Of a stretch of 64,000 bases of DNA, positions 37,409 to 47,828 are shown piece after piece. How positions within the stretch are numbered: the stretch's first letter is position 1; each line of letters opens with the position of its first letter. This DNA is from Parabacteroides bouchesdurhonensis (GTDB lineage Bacteria > Bacteroidota > Bacteroidia > Bacteroidales > Tannerellaceae), in the NCBI RefSeq assembly GCF_900186615.1, contig NZ_LT896588.1, positions 2,954,762-3,018,761 on the forward strand, written 5' to 3'. Below the pieces are notes generated by a model. That model did no database searches. It was given only the letters and a program-made list of their open reading frames with translations, and was not told the origin of the DNA. The position numbers and the translations under genes are program-made.

Positions 37409-38026
37409 ATGATGAAAGAAACTGGCTCTGCAAACATTTATCCGATCTTTGACCGGATGTTGAGCAGAGAAGACAAGGAAAATTTGTTGGGCCAACATAG
37501 TGTGATGGTTTGGTTCACAGGTTTAAGTGGTTCGGGTAAAAGTACAATTGCTATTGCATTAGAACGAGAATTGCAAAAAAGAGGATTACTCTGCCGTATT
37601 TTGGACGGTGATAACATCCGGAGCGGCATTAATAATAATTTGGGCTTTTCTCCGGAAGACAGGATAGAGAATATCCGTCGTATAGCCGAAGTCAGTAAGT
37701 TATTTATTGATACCGGTATCATAACGATTGCGGCATTTATCAGCCCGAATAACGAAATGCGTGAAATGGCATCTTCCATAATAGGAAAAGATAATTTTTT
37801 GGAAATATATATCAGTACCCCGTTGGAGGAATGTGAAAGACGGGATGTGAAAGGATTATATGCTAAGGCCCGTAAAGGAGAAATAAAAGATTTTACCGGT
37901 ATATCTGCTCCATTTGAAGCACCGGCTCATCCTGCATTGTCTCTGGATACTTCTGTATTAAGTATAGAAGAATCGGTAAATAGCTTGTTAGAATTAATAT
38001 TACCTAAAGTACAACTTAAAGAATAA
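37409..38026 (+). CDS. cysC: Adenylylsulfate (APS) kinase
   Basis: The 205-residue kinase has the P-loop GLSGSGKST at 38-46, the APS-binding segment DGDNIRSGINNNLGF and FISPNNEMREMASSI. It phosphorylates APS to PAPS, the universal sulfonate donor. A PAPS reductase gene (cysH) is absent here, while a sulfotransferase follows, so PAPS is probably made for sulfonation rather than for cysteine synthesis. It lies 12 bp after the permease and 43 bp before cysD. Confidence 0.96.
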   Translation: MMKETGSANIYPIFDRMLSREDKENLLGQHSVMVWFTGLSGSGKSTIAIALERELQKRGLLCRILDGDNIRSGINNNLGFSPEDRIENIRRIAEVSKLFIDTGIITIAAFISPNNEMREMASSIIGKDNFLEIYISTPLEECERRDVKGLYAKARKGEIKDFTGISAPFEAPAHPALSLDTSVLSIEESVNSLLELILPKVQLKE

Positions 38027-38069
38027 TTGGGAATTTTTATTTCCGGTTTTCTACTAAAATAAAATTAGT

Positions 38070-38978
38070 ATGTCAGACTATAAATTGAGTCATCTACAGG
38101 AATTGGAGGCGGAATCTATTCACATTATTCGTGAAGTTGCAGCTGAGTTTGAGAATCCTGTTATGCTTTATTCTATCGGAAAAGATTCTTCCGTAATGGT
38201 ACGTTTGGCCGAGAAGGCTTTTGCTCCGGGAAAAGTTCCTTTCCCGTTAATGCACATCGATTCCAAATGGAAGTTTAAAGAAATGATAGAGTTCCGTGAT
38301 AATTATGCGAAGAAATATGGTTGGAATCTTATTGTCGAATCAAATATGGAGGCTTTTCATGCCGGAGTAGGTCCTTTTACTCATGGCAGTAAGGTGCATA
38401 CGGACCTTATGAAAACACAGGCGTTACTCCATGCTTTGGATAAATATAAATTTGACGCGGCTTTTGGCGGTGCCCGCCGTGATGAAGAAAAGAGCCGTGC
38501 GAAAGAACGTATATATTCTTTTCGTGACAAGTTCCATCAATGGGATCCTAAAAACCAGCGTCCGGAATTGTGGGATATTTACAATGCCCGTGTTCACAAA
38601 GGGGAAAGCATCCGTGTATTCCCGCTTTCAAACTGGACGGAGTTGGATATCTGGCAGTATATCAGATTGGAGAATATCCCGATTGTACCGTTATATTTTG
38701 CCAAAGAACGTCCGATTGTTGAGATTGACGGGAATTTGATTATGGCGGATGATGACCGGCTGCCGGAACAGTATCGCAGCCAAATACAGATGTGTATGGT
38801 GCGTTTTCGTACATTAGGATGCTGGCCGTTAACCGGAGCGGTAGAGAGTAATGCCGATACAATTGAAAAAATTGTGGAAGAGATGATGACTACAACGAAA
38901 AGCGAAAGAACAACGCGTGTAATCGACTTCGACCAGGATGCGAGTATGGAACAGAAAAAACGTGAAGGCTATTTTTAA
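38070..38978 (+). CDS. cysD: Sulfate adenylyltransferase subunit 2
   Basis: The 302-residue ATP pyrophosphatase-fold subunit has the PP-loop [35 protein letters not shown] and the [11 protein letters not shown] segment. It is the catalytic half of ATP sulfurylase, making APS from ATP and sulfate. Partner: CysN, encoded directly downstream. Confidence 0.97.
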   Translation: MSDYKLSHLQELEAESIHIIREVAAEFENPVMLYSIGKDSSVMVRLAEKAFAPGKVPFPLMHIDSKWKFKEMIEFRDNYAKKYGWNLIVESNMEAFHAGVGPFTHGSKVHTDLMKTQALLHALDKYKFDAAFGGARRDEEKSRAKERIYSFRDKFHQWDPKNQRPELWDIYNARVHKGESIRVFPLSNWTELDIWQYIRLENIPIVPLYFAKERPIVEIDGNLIMADDDRLPEQYRSQIQMCMVRFRTLGCWPLTGAVESNADTIEKIVEEMMTTTKSERTTRVIDFDQDASMEQKKREGYF

Positions 38979-38991
38979 ATGATTGACAACT

Positions 38992-40425
38992 ATGGCAGAT
39001 AGTAAATTAAATATAAAGGAGTTTTTGGATAAGGACGAACAAAAAGATTTGCTTCGTTTTCTTACCGCAGGTTCAGTGGATGACGGTAAATCGACTTTGA
39101 TCGGACGTTTATTGTTTGACAGTAAAAAACTATATGAAGATCAGTTAGATGCCCTCGAACGGGACAGCAAACGTATGGGGAATGCCGGTGAACATATTGA
39201 TTATGCTTTGTTGCTTGACGGCCTGAAAGCCGAACGCGAACAAGGTATAACAATAGATGTTGCTTACCGTTATTTCAGTACGAATAACCGTAAGTTTATT
39301 ATTGCTGATACTCCGGGACATGAACAATATACCCGTAATATGATAACCGGAGGTTCAACCGCAAATCTGGCTATTATTCTGGTGGATGCCCGTACGGGAG
39401 TGATCACCCAGACACGACGTCATACTTATTTGGTTTCTCTGTTAGGTATAAAACATGTTGTGCTGGCAGTCAACAAGATGGACTTGACTAATTTCGACAA
39501 ACAAGTATTTGATGATATTGTTTCCGATTATAAGCAATTTGTTGCTTCATTGAATATTCCGGATATTACCTGTATCCCTTTGTCTGCTTTGGATGGTGAC
39601 AATGTGGTGGAAAAGAGTGCGCGGACTCCGTGGTATGAAGGGCCTTCTTTATTGGATTTTCTGGAAACAGTTCCTATTGACCTCGATCGCAATTATGAGG
39701 ATTTTCGCTATCCGGTACAATATGTATTGCGTCCGAACCTGGATTTTCGTGGCTTCTGTGGCAAGGTGTCAAGTGGCGTTGTAAGGAAAGGGGATGTGGT
39801 GATGGCTTTGCCTTCCCGTAAAACATCAAAAGTGAAAAGTATTGTAACTTATGAGGGTGAACTGGATTATGCTTTTCCTCCCCAGTGCGTAACTATAACT
39901 TTGGAAGATGAAATAGACGTTTCCCGGGGAGAAATGCTTGTACATCCGGACAATGTACCTATGGAGGACCGGAATTTTGAAGCAATGCTGGTCTGGATGG
40001 ATGAAGAACCTATGGATGTGAATAAGCAATTCTATATTAAGCAGACAACAAATACAACCCGGGCGCGTATAGATAGTATTCGTTATAAAGTGAATGTGAA
40101 TACAATGGAGCAGTCTTCTGTAGATCATTTGGAATTGAACGAAATCGGACGTGTTGTATTTACTACAGGAAAAGAATTGTTTTTCGATCCATATCAGAAA
40201 AATAAACAAACAGGTGCATTCATATTGATAGACCCGATTTCAAATAATACATCTGCTGTCGGAATGATAATAGACCGTGTAGATGCTAAAGATATGGTTA
40301 AGGAAGATGCTTTGGCTGTTCTGAATCTGGTAGAACTTGGTATCGGAAAAGAGCATTATGATGCTATCCGTACGGTTTGCGAAGAATTAGGCCGGCAGGG
40401 ACTTCCTATAAAGTGCTTGACATAA
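38992..40425 (+). CDS. cysN: Sulfate adenylyltransferase subunit 1 (GTPase)
   Basis: A protein of 477 residues of the EF-Tu-like translation factor superfamily with G1 [10 protein letters not shown]3 [12 protein letters not shown] and G4 NKMD. It hydrolyses GTP to drive the unfavourable APS synthesis carried out by CysD. It is not fused to CysC, unlike in many other bacteria, consistent with the separate cysC two genes upstream. The ATG at 38992 ([11 protein letters not shown]) is taken as the start. An in-frame TTG 9 bp earlier is less likely. Confidence 0.97.
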   Translation: MADSKLNIKEFLDKDEQKDLLRFLTAGSVDDGKSTLIGRLLFDSKKLYEDQLDALERDSKRMGNAGEHIDYALLLDGLKAEREQGITIDVAYRYFSTNNRKFIIADTPGHEQYTRNMITGGSTANLAIILVDARTGVITQTRRHTYLVSLLGIKHVVLAVNKMDLTNFDKQVFDDIVSDYKQFVASLNIPDITCIPLSALDGDNVVEKSARTPWYEGPSLLDFLETVPIDLDRNYEDFRYPVQYVLRPNLDFRGFCGKVSSGVVRKGDVVMALPSRKTSKVKSIVTYEGELDYAFPPQCVTITLEDEIDVSRGEMLVHPDNVPMEDRNFEAMLVWMDEEPMDVNKQFYIKQTTNTTRARIDSIRYKVNVNTMEQSSVDHLELNEIGRVVFTTGKELFFDPYQKNKQTGAFILIDPISNNTSAVGMIIDRVDAKDMVKEDALAVLNLVELGIGKEHYDAIRTVCEELGRQGLPIKCLT

Positions 40426-40441
40426 AAGAAAATATATATAT

Positions 40442-41545
40442 ATGGGGGTATTAGAATTTGATAAATTGCCTATCAATACTTTGGTAGGCGCAGATTGGGA
40501 TACTTTTAAGAAAGTTACAGCAAACCAAACGATAGATAAAGGTTATCGTAACAAGTTTTATTTGACGAAAGGAGTTTGTCGTTTGCTTAGTTTATTGGAA
40601 CCGTTAGAAGATCGGAGATACCGGAAATACGCTGATAATTCCATAGAAATGGATCCGTTATTCGTTTTAGGACATTGGCGTAGCGGAACAACATTTGTTC
40701 ATAATGTTTTGGCATGTGACAAGCATTTTGGTTATACTACGACCTATCAAACGGTATTTCCTCATCTAATGCTCTGGGGGCAACCTTTCTTTAAAAAGAG
40801 TATGGCCTATTTGATGCCGGACAAACGTCCTACGGATAATATGGAGTTGAGGGTAGATTTTCCTCAAGAAGAAGAGTTTGCTCTGTCAAATATGATGCCG
40901 TATAGTTATTATAACTTTTGGTTCTTCCCTCAACGGATGTTAGAATATTGTGATCGTTATTTGACATTTGAAAAGATTACGGAAGAAGAAAGGAAGGTAT
41001 TCAAAGATACGTTCTTGAAATTGGTGAAAGTTTCTTTGTGGAATACTCACGGAACTCAATTTTTAAGCAAGAATCCGCCTCATACCGGTCGTGTAAAAAC
41101 TTTGTTGGAAATGTTTCCCAATGCAAAGTTCATATATTTGAAAAGGAATCCATATACTGTATATGAGAGCACTCGTAGCTTTTTTACAAATACAATAAAA
41201 CCTCTTAAGTTACAGAATTTACCGGACGAAGTATTAGTTCATAATTTCGTAGAGGTTTATAAACGATTGTTCTATAAGTTTGAAGAAGAAAAACATTTGA
41301 TACCTGAGGGCAATCTTATAGAATTGAAATTTGAAGATTTTGAGAGTGATGCCTTTTCCATGACGGAAGAAATATATAATAAATTGAATCTTCCGGGCTT
41401 TCGTGAAGCAAGAGGTAGCATTGAAAAATATCTTGATAAGAAGAAAGGATATAAGAAAAATAGCTATAAGTATGAAGATAAGACGATTAAAACCGTTGAG
41501 GAAAATTGGGGGATGGCTCTGAAAGAATGGGGATACAGTTTATAA
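40442..41545 (+). CDS. PAPS-dependent sulfotransferase
   Basis: The 367-residue sulfotransferase has the 5'-phosphosulfate loop in LGHWRSGTTFVHNVL (from about residue 76) and the 3'-phosphate-binding region FIYLKRNPYTVYEST with Arg235 and Ser243. There is no signal peptide, so it works in the cytoplasm on a small or lipid acceptor. It is 16 bp after cysN. From memory, Bacteroides thetaiotaomicron has a similar unit of sulfate-activation genes with a sulfotransferase (BT_0416) shown to sulfonate cholesterol and other steroids. Similar gene order makes this the leading hypothesis, but the acceptor here is not known. Bacterial lipids or glycans are alternatives. Confidence 0.9.
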   Translation: MGVLEFDKLPINTLVGADWDTFKKVTANQTIDKGYRNKFYLTKGVCRLLSLLEPLEDRRYRKYADNSIEMDPLFVLGHWRSGTTFVHNVLACDKHFGYTTTYQTVFPHLMLWGQPFFKKSMAYLMPDKRPTDNMELRVDFPQEEEFALSNMMPYSYYNFWFFPQRMLEYCDRYLTFEKITEEERKVFKDTFLKLVKVSLWNTHGTQFLSKNPPHTGRVKTLLEMFPNAKFIYLKRNPYTVYESTRSFFTNTIKPLKLQNLPDEVLVHNFVEVYKRLFYKFEEEKHLIPEGNLIELKFEDFESDAFSMTEEIYNKLNLPGFREARGSIEKYLDKKKGYKKNSYKYEDKTIKTVEENWGMALKEWGYSL

Positions 41546-41569
41546 AATAGAGCATATAATAGAAGGACA

Positions 41570-42523
41570 ATGGATAAATTGATTAAAGTTATAGTAGGTC
41601 TGATAGTGCTGAGTGGTTCTTTATTTGCGCAGGAACAAGAAGTCCCTTTTTCTTATGGAGATATGGATCAATGGGTTGTACGTGAGATTCATGAATCTGC
41701 CATTATCGGAGGTAATACAAAATATCTTTATGAACCCGGTCCTACGGATACAATTAAAGGGAATATCGCTTATCATAATAGAGGAGGTTCGCCATGGGCA
41801 ACATCCAATGTAATGGCAAAAGTGACGGGAGTTGTTAAGACAAATACGTCTGTTTTTCCCGAACGTCGAGGCGATGGCTGGTGTGCCCGTTTGGAAACTC
41901 GCTTTGAAAGTGTAAAGGTTTTAGGATTGATTGATATAGAAGTTATAGCTGCCGGCTCTGTTTTCTTAGGCACTGTACATGAGCCTATAAGAGGAACAAA
42001 GAACCCTCAGAGCATGTTGGGAAATGGCGTTCCTTTTACAAAGAGACCGAAAGCCCTCCGGTTTGATTACAAAGTGAAGGCAGCCCCCGAAAAGAACAGA
42101 GTACGCAGTACCGGATTTAGCCGTAAGAGTGTGGTTGAAGGGCAAGATTCAATAGCTGTAATTCTTTTGTTGCAAAAGCGCTGGGAAGATAAAGAAGGAA
42201 ATATATATGCTAAACGCGTTGGTACTATGGTACAACGTTATACGGCTTCTACTCCGGATTGGGTGGATAACGCCACATATCCTGTTTTATACGGCGATAT
42301 AACATCTCTTCCTGATTATAAGCCTTATATGAGAATACAAGTTGAAGAACGCTATTCTCTGAATAAGGAAGGTAAAAGCGTCCCTATTAAAGAAATTGGC
42401 TGGGCTGAACCGGATGAGACGCCGACGCATATGGTATTGCAATTCGTTTCCAGCCATGGAGGTGCATATATAGGTTCTCCCGGAAATACTTTTTGGATTG
42501 ATAATGTGAAGTTGATATATTAA
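41570..42523 (+). CDS. Secreted PCMD-domain protein at the end of the sulfation operon
   Basis: The 317-residue protein has a signal peptide (LIKVIVGLIVLSGSLFAQ) and a beta-rich domain with PKALRFDYKVKAAPE and, at the C-terminus, NTFWIDNVKLIY, both characteristic of the PCMD (putative carbohydrate metabolism) domain of Bacteroidota. Biochemical function is unknown. It probably binds carbohydrate or lies in the periplasm or outer membrane. It starts 24 bp after the sulfotransferase stop with no terminator between them, so it is likely part of the operon. Why a secreted protein belongs to a cytoplasmic sulfonation pathway is unexplained. Confidence 0.78.
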   Translation: MDKLIKVIVGLIVLSGSLFAQEQEVPFSYGDMDQWVVREIHESAIIGGNTKYLYEPGPTDTIKGNIAYHNRGGSPWATSNVMAKVTGVVKTNTSVFPERRGDGWCARLETRFESVKVLGLIDIEVIAAGSVFLGTVHEPIRGTKNPQSMLGNGVPFTKRPKALRFDYKVKAAPEKNRVRSTGFSRKSVVEGQDSIAVILLLQKRWEDKEGNIYAKRVGTMVQRYTASTPDWVDNATYPVLYGDITSLPDYKPYMRIQVEERYSLNKEGKSVPIKEIGWAEPDETPTHMVLQFVSSHGGAYIGSPGNTFWIDNVKLIY

Positions 42524-42526
42524 ATT

Positions 42527-45117
<2,591 letters not shown>

Positions 45118-45128
45118 TATAATTTCTT

Positions 45129-45136
45129 TATTTTTG
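45129..45136 (+). promoter_or_regulatory. -7 element for dapA
   Basis: TATTTTTG matches TAnnTTTG, 33 bp before the dapA ATG. No TTTG at the expected -33 spacing. Confidence 0.5.
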
Positions 45137-45169
45137 CAGTGCTAAATAACAAAAAGGAATAATTTCCCC

Positions 45170-46063
45170 ATGGCAGACATAAATTTAAAAGGAATGGGTG
45201 TGGCATTGATCACTCCCTTCAAAGAAGATGAAAGTGTAGACTACGAGGCGTTAGGCAAATTGGTGGATTATCAATTGCAGAACGGAACGGATTATTTGGT
45301 CGTGCTGGGTACAACAGCGGAAACTCCGACACTCACGGAAGAAGAAAAGAAAAATATTATCAATTTGGTTATAACAAAAGTTCGTGGCCGTATTCCTATT
45401 GTATTGGGAGTGGGAGGTAACTGCACACGGTCGATCGTTGATAAATTGAAGAATGACAATTTTGAAGGGATAGATGCTATTCTATCTGTTGTTCCTTACT
45501 ATAATAAACCCTCTCAGGAAGGTATATATCAACATTATAAAGCGATAGCAGAAGCAACAACGTTGCCTATTGTATTATATAATGTTCCGGGCAGAACGGG
45601 GGTCAATATGACTGCGGAGACTACTTTGCGCATTGCCCGTGATTTTAAAAACGTGATAGCTGTAAAGGAAGCATCGGGCAATATTGCTCAAATGGATGAT
45701 ATTATTAAAAATAAACCGGCTAATTTCAACGTAATTTCCGGTGATGATGGCGTAGCATTTCCTCTTATTACATTAGGTGCTATTGGGGTAATCTCTGTTA
45801 TAGGAAATGCTTTTCCGCGTGAATTTAGCCGCATGGTACGTTTGGCGTTGTCTGGCGATTATGACAGTGCCCGTACAATTCATCATAGTTTTACGGAATT
45901 GTTCAGTCTGTTATTTGTAGACGGCAATCCTGCCGGTGCGAAAAGTATGTTGAATGCTATGGGATTTATTGAGAATAAACTTCGTTTGCCTTTAGTACCT
46001 ACGCGTATTGTCACTTTTGAGAAGATACGTGATGTATTGCGTCAGTTAAGTATTAAGTGCTAA
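45170..46063 (+). CDS. dapA: 4-hydroxy-tetrahydrodipicolinate synthase
   Basis: The 297-residue TIM-barrel aldolase condenses pyruvate and aspartate semialdehyde in lysine and diaminopimelate synthesis. Visible motifs: LGTTAETPTLTEEEK, VLYNVPGRTG with Tyr137, and the Schiff-base Lys166 in IAVKEASGN. It follows the ligA-DUF6913 pair with its own -7 box and ends at a strong terminator. Confidence 0.97.
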   Translation: MADINLKGMGVALITPFKEDESVDYEALGKLVDYQLQNGTDYLVVLGTTAETPTLTEEEKKNIINLVITKVRGRIPIVLGVGGNCTRSIVDKLKNDNFEGIDAILSVVPYYNKPSQEGIYQHYKAIAEATTLPIVLYNVPGRTGVNMTAETTLRIARDFKNVIAVKEASGNIAQMDDIIKNKPANFNVISGDDGVAFPLITLGAIGVISVIGNAFPREFSRMVRLALSGDYDSARTIHHSFTELFSLLFVDGNPAGAKSMLNAMGFIENKLRLPLVPTRIVTFEKIRDVLRQLSIKC

Positions 46064-46100
46064 AGATTCAATTTATACGGAATAATAAGGATTTCTGAAA

Positions 46101-46145
46101 AGCGGTGAAGATAATTAAGGTATTATCTTCACTGCTTTTTATTTG
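46101..46145 (+). terminator. Terminator after dapA
   Basis: A 15-bp stem (46101-46115 with 46122-46136, one mismatch), a 6-nt loop and a following T run. Confidence 0.92.
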
Positions 46146-46185
46146 TCTGATATTAAGAATTATGTATACAGGGAAGCAAAGTAAT

Positions 46186-46668
46186 ATGAAAGACTTTGAG
46201 ATAATTTTTAAAAGGAATTATCAGAGGCTTTGTATGTTTGCTTATCAATTTCTGGAAAATGCTGAAGACGCCCGTGATGTTGTAAATGATGTCTTTGAAC
46301 AAGCCTGGAAAAATTATTCCTCTTTAAAAGAAGAATCTGTCGATGCTTATCTGTATTCAGCAGTAAAACATCGCTGTTTAAATTTTCTTGAACATAAAAA
46401 AGTAAAACATCGCTATATAGAAATAGTTTCTGTTTTTCAAGAAAATATAGAAACGGATTATGAAGCATACGAACAGTTGATTGAAAAAATTAATTCCGTA
46501 TGTAGCCGTTTGCCGGATCGAACTCGTTATATATTAAGTCAATGTTATTTTCATCATAAGAAATATAAAGAGGTCTCCGAAGAGTTGGGTATAACGACTG
46601 ATGCTGTGAAGAAGCATATTATGAAAGCTTTGCGGATTTTACGTGAATCTATAAATAAAAATCAATAA
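46186..46668 (+). CDS. ECF-type RNA polymerase sigma factor
   Basis: A protein of 160 residues with sigma region 2 (FKRNYQRLCMFAYQFLENAEDARDVVNDVFEQAW) split over helices and region 4 (RYILSQCYFHHKKYKEVSEELGITTDAVKKHIMKALRIL). The start is placed at the ATG at 46186 (MKDFEIIFKR). The open frame extends back through a GTG inside the dapA terminator, which is not credible. It is followed by a FecR anti-sigma factor and a TonB receptor, the usual cell-surface signalling trio. Confidence 0.92.
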   Translation: MKDFEIIFKRNYQRLCMFAYQFLENAEDARDVVNDVFEQAWKNYSSLKEESVDAYLYSAVKHRCLNFLEHKKVKHRYIEIVSVFQENIETDYEAYEQLIEKINSVCSRLPDRTRYILSQCYFHHKKYKEVSEELGITTDAVKKHIMKALRILRESINKNQ

Positions 46669-46717
46669 ATCAGTCCCCTAAAGTGAATTTCAACTGTATA
46701 TATAAGAAAGCGTGATT

Positions 46718-47764
46718 ATGAGAAAAGAAAAAGACATCTCTGATGATCAGTTAGAGCATATTATTGATGCTTTAGAAGATCAACAGCCTGTAACTGATAA
46801 AGAAACTCAGGATATGGCTGAGCTTCTGCTTCATGCGGGAGAATGTTGTTCTTCCGGTATGTTTGACGCGGATTCTGCCTGGCAATCATTCAAACATAAG
46901 GCTAATAATAAGCGCCGTCGTATTTATGTGGCATGGAGTGCTGTTGCAGCTGCAATTTTATTGTTATTTGTTTACAGGTCGGTTGTATACTGGACTGATG
47001 ATTTGCTTCCTCTTACTTTATTTACTGCTGTAGACGGACAGAATAATATTGTTTTAAATTATGGAAATGAAAATACAGTTATCATTGTAGATAGTTGTAT
47101 TGATCTCACATCCGCTAAAAATGATAAACATATAAAATACTCCATACAAACTCCGGTAGGGAAGAATGTTCATGTTTTATTGCCGGATAGCAGTATGATA
47201 CAGTTAAATGCTAAGAGCTCGTTAACCTATCAATTATCCGCTGTTTCGGGACAAAGGAATGTCACGTTGGACGGTGAAGGGTATTTTGATGTAAAAAGAG
47301 ATACTTTGCATCCTTTTATTATACAGACAAGAGGCGTTAAAGCGAAGGTGCTGGGAACTTCTTTTAATATCCGTAATTATGAACGTGAACAACTGCATAT
47401 TACATTAGTAAAAGGAAGTCTAGCTTTAGAAGATTCTAGCAATAGTCAAAAGATTATGAAACCGGGAGAAGATGCGGAACTCCTTATCAATGGCGATCTT
47501 TTGATAAAAGAGACAAAAGTAGAAAACTCCGTTTTGTGGACACAAGGCTACTTTGTATTCGACAATATTCCTCTTTCCGAAATGATGGCGGAAATAGGCC
47601 GTTGGTACAATCTTAACATAAAAGCTACGAATAAAGAAGTAACCACACGCCATATTCACTTTCGTTGTCATCGTTCACTTTCTATTGATACTATTGTTGA
47701 CATATTAAATGAAGTAGGATATTTTAAACTGGAAAGAAAGGATAATACGATTTTTATAAAATAA
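46718..47764 (+). CDS. FecR-family anti-sigma factor
   Basis: A protein of 348 residues with a cytoplasmic N-terminal part, one membrane helix (about residues 69-88, VAWSAVAAAILLLFVYRSVV), a periplasmic FecR domain (IQTPVGKNVHVLLPDSSMIQ, LDGEGYFDVKRD, VKAKVLGTSFNIRNY) and a DUF4974 C-terminus (FDNIPLSEMMAEIGRWYNLN). It should hold the upstream sigma factor inactive until the TonB receptor signals. The ATG at 46718 is chosen over an upstream GTG. Confidence 0.94.
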   Translation: MRKEKDISDDQLEHIIDALEDQQPVTDKETQDMAELLLHAGECCSSGMFDADSAWQSFKHKANNKRRRIYVAWSAVAAAILLLFVYRSVVYWTDDLLPLTLFTAVDGQNNIVLNYGNENTVIIVDSCIDLTSAKNDKHIKYSIQTPVGKNVHVLLPDSSMIQLNAKSSLTYQLSAVSGQRNVTLDGEGYFDVKRDTLHPFIIQTRGVKAKVLGTSFNIRNYEREQLHITLVKGSLALEDSSNSQKIMKPGEDAELLINGDLLIKETKVENSVLWTQGYFVFDNIPLSEMMAEIGRWYNLNIKATNKEVTTRHIHFRCHRSLSIDTIVDILNEVGYFKLERKDNTIFIK

Positions 47765-47796
47765 TTGTTCATTAATAGTACCCGATATTCATTTTG

Positions 47797-47809
47797 CCTG
47801 TATTACAGG
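47797..47809. promoter_or_regulatory. Small palindrome ahead of the TonB receptor gene
   Basis: CCTGTA-T-TACAGG is a perfect 13-bp palindrome 20 bp before the ATG at 47829. It could be an operator or a short mRNA hairpin. No regulator can be assigned. Confidence 0.3.
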
Positions 47810-47828
47810 TAAACGAATAATGAATTCT

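Noticed and set aside
46105..46185. Longer sigma-factor N-terminus starting at GTG 46105
   Set aside because: The GTG lies in the stem of the dapA terminator, and the extension has no sigma-factor homology. The ATG at 46186 fits.
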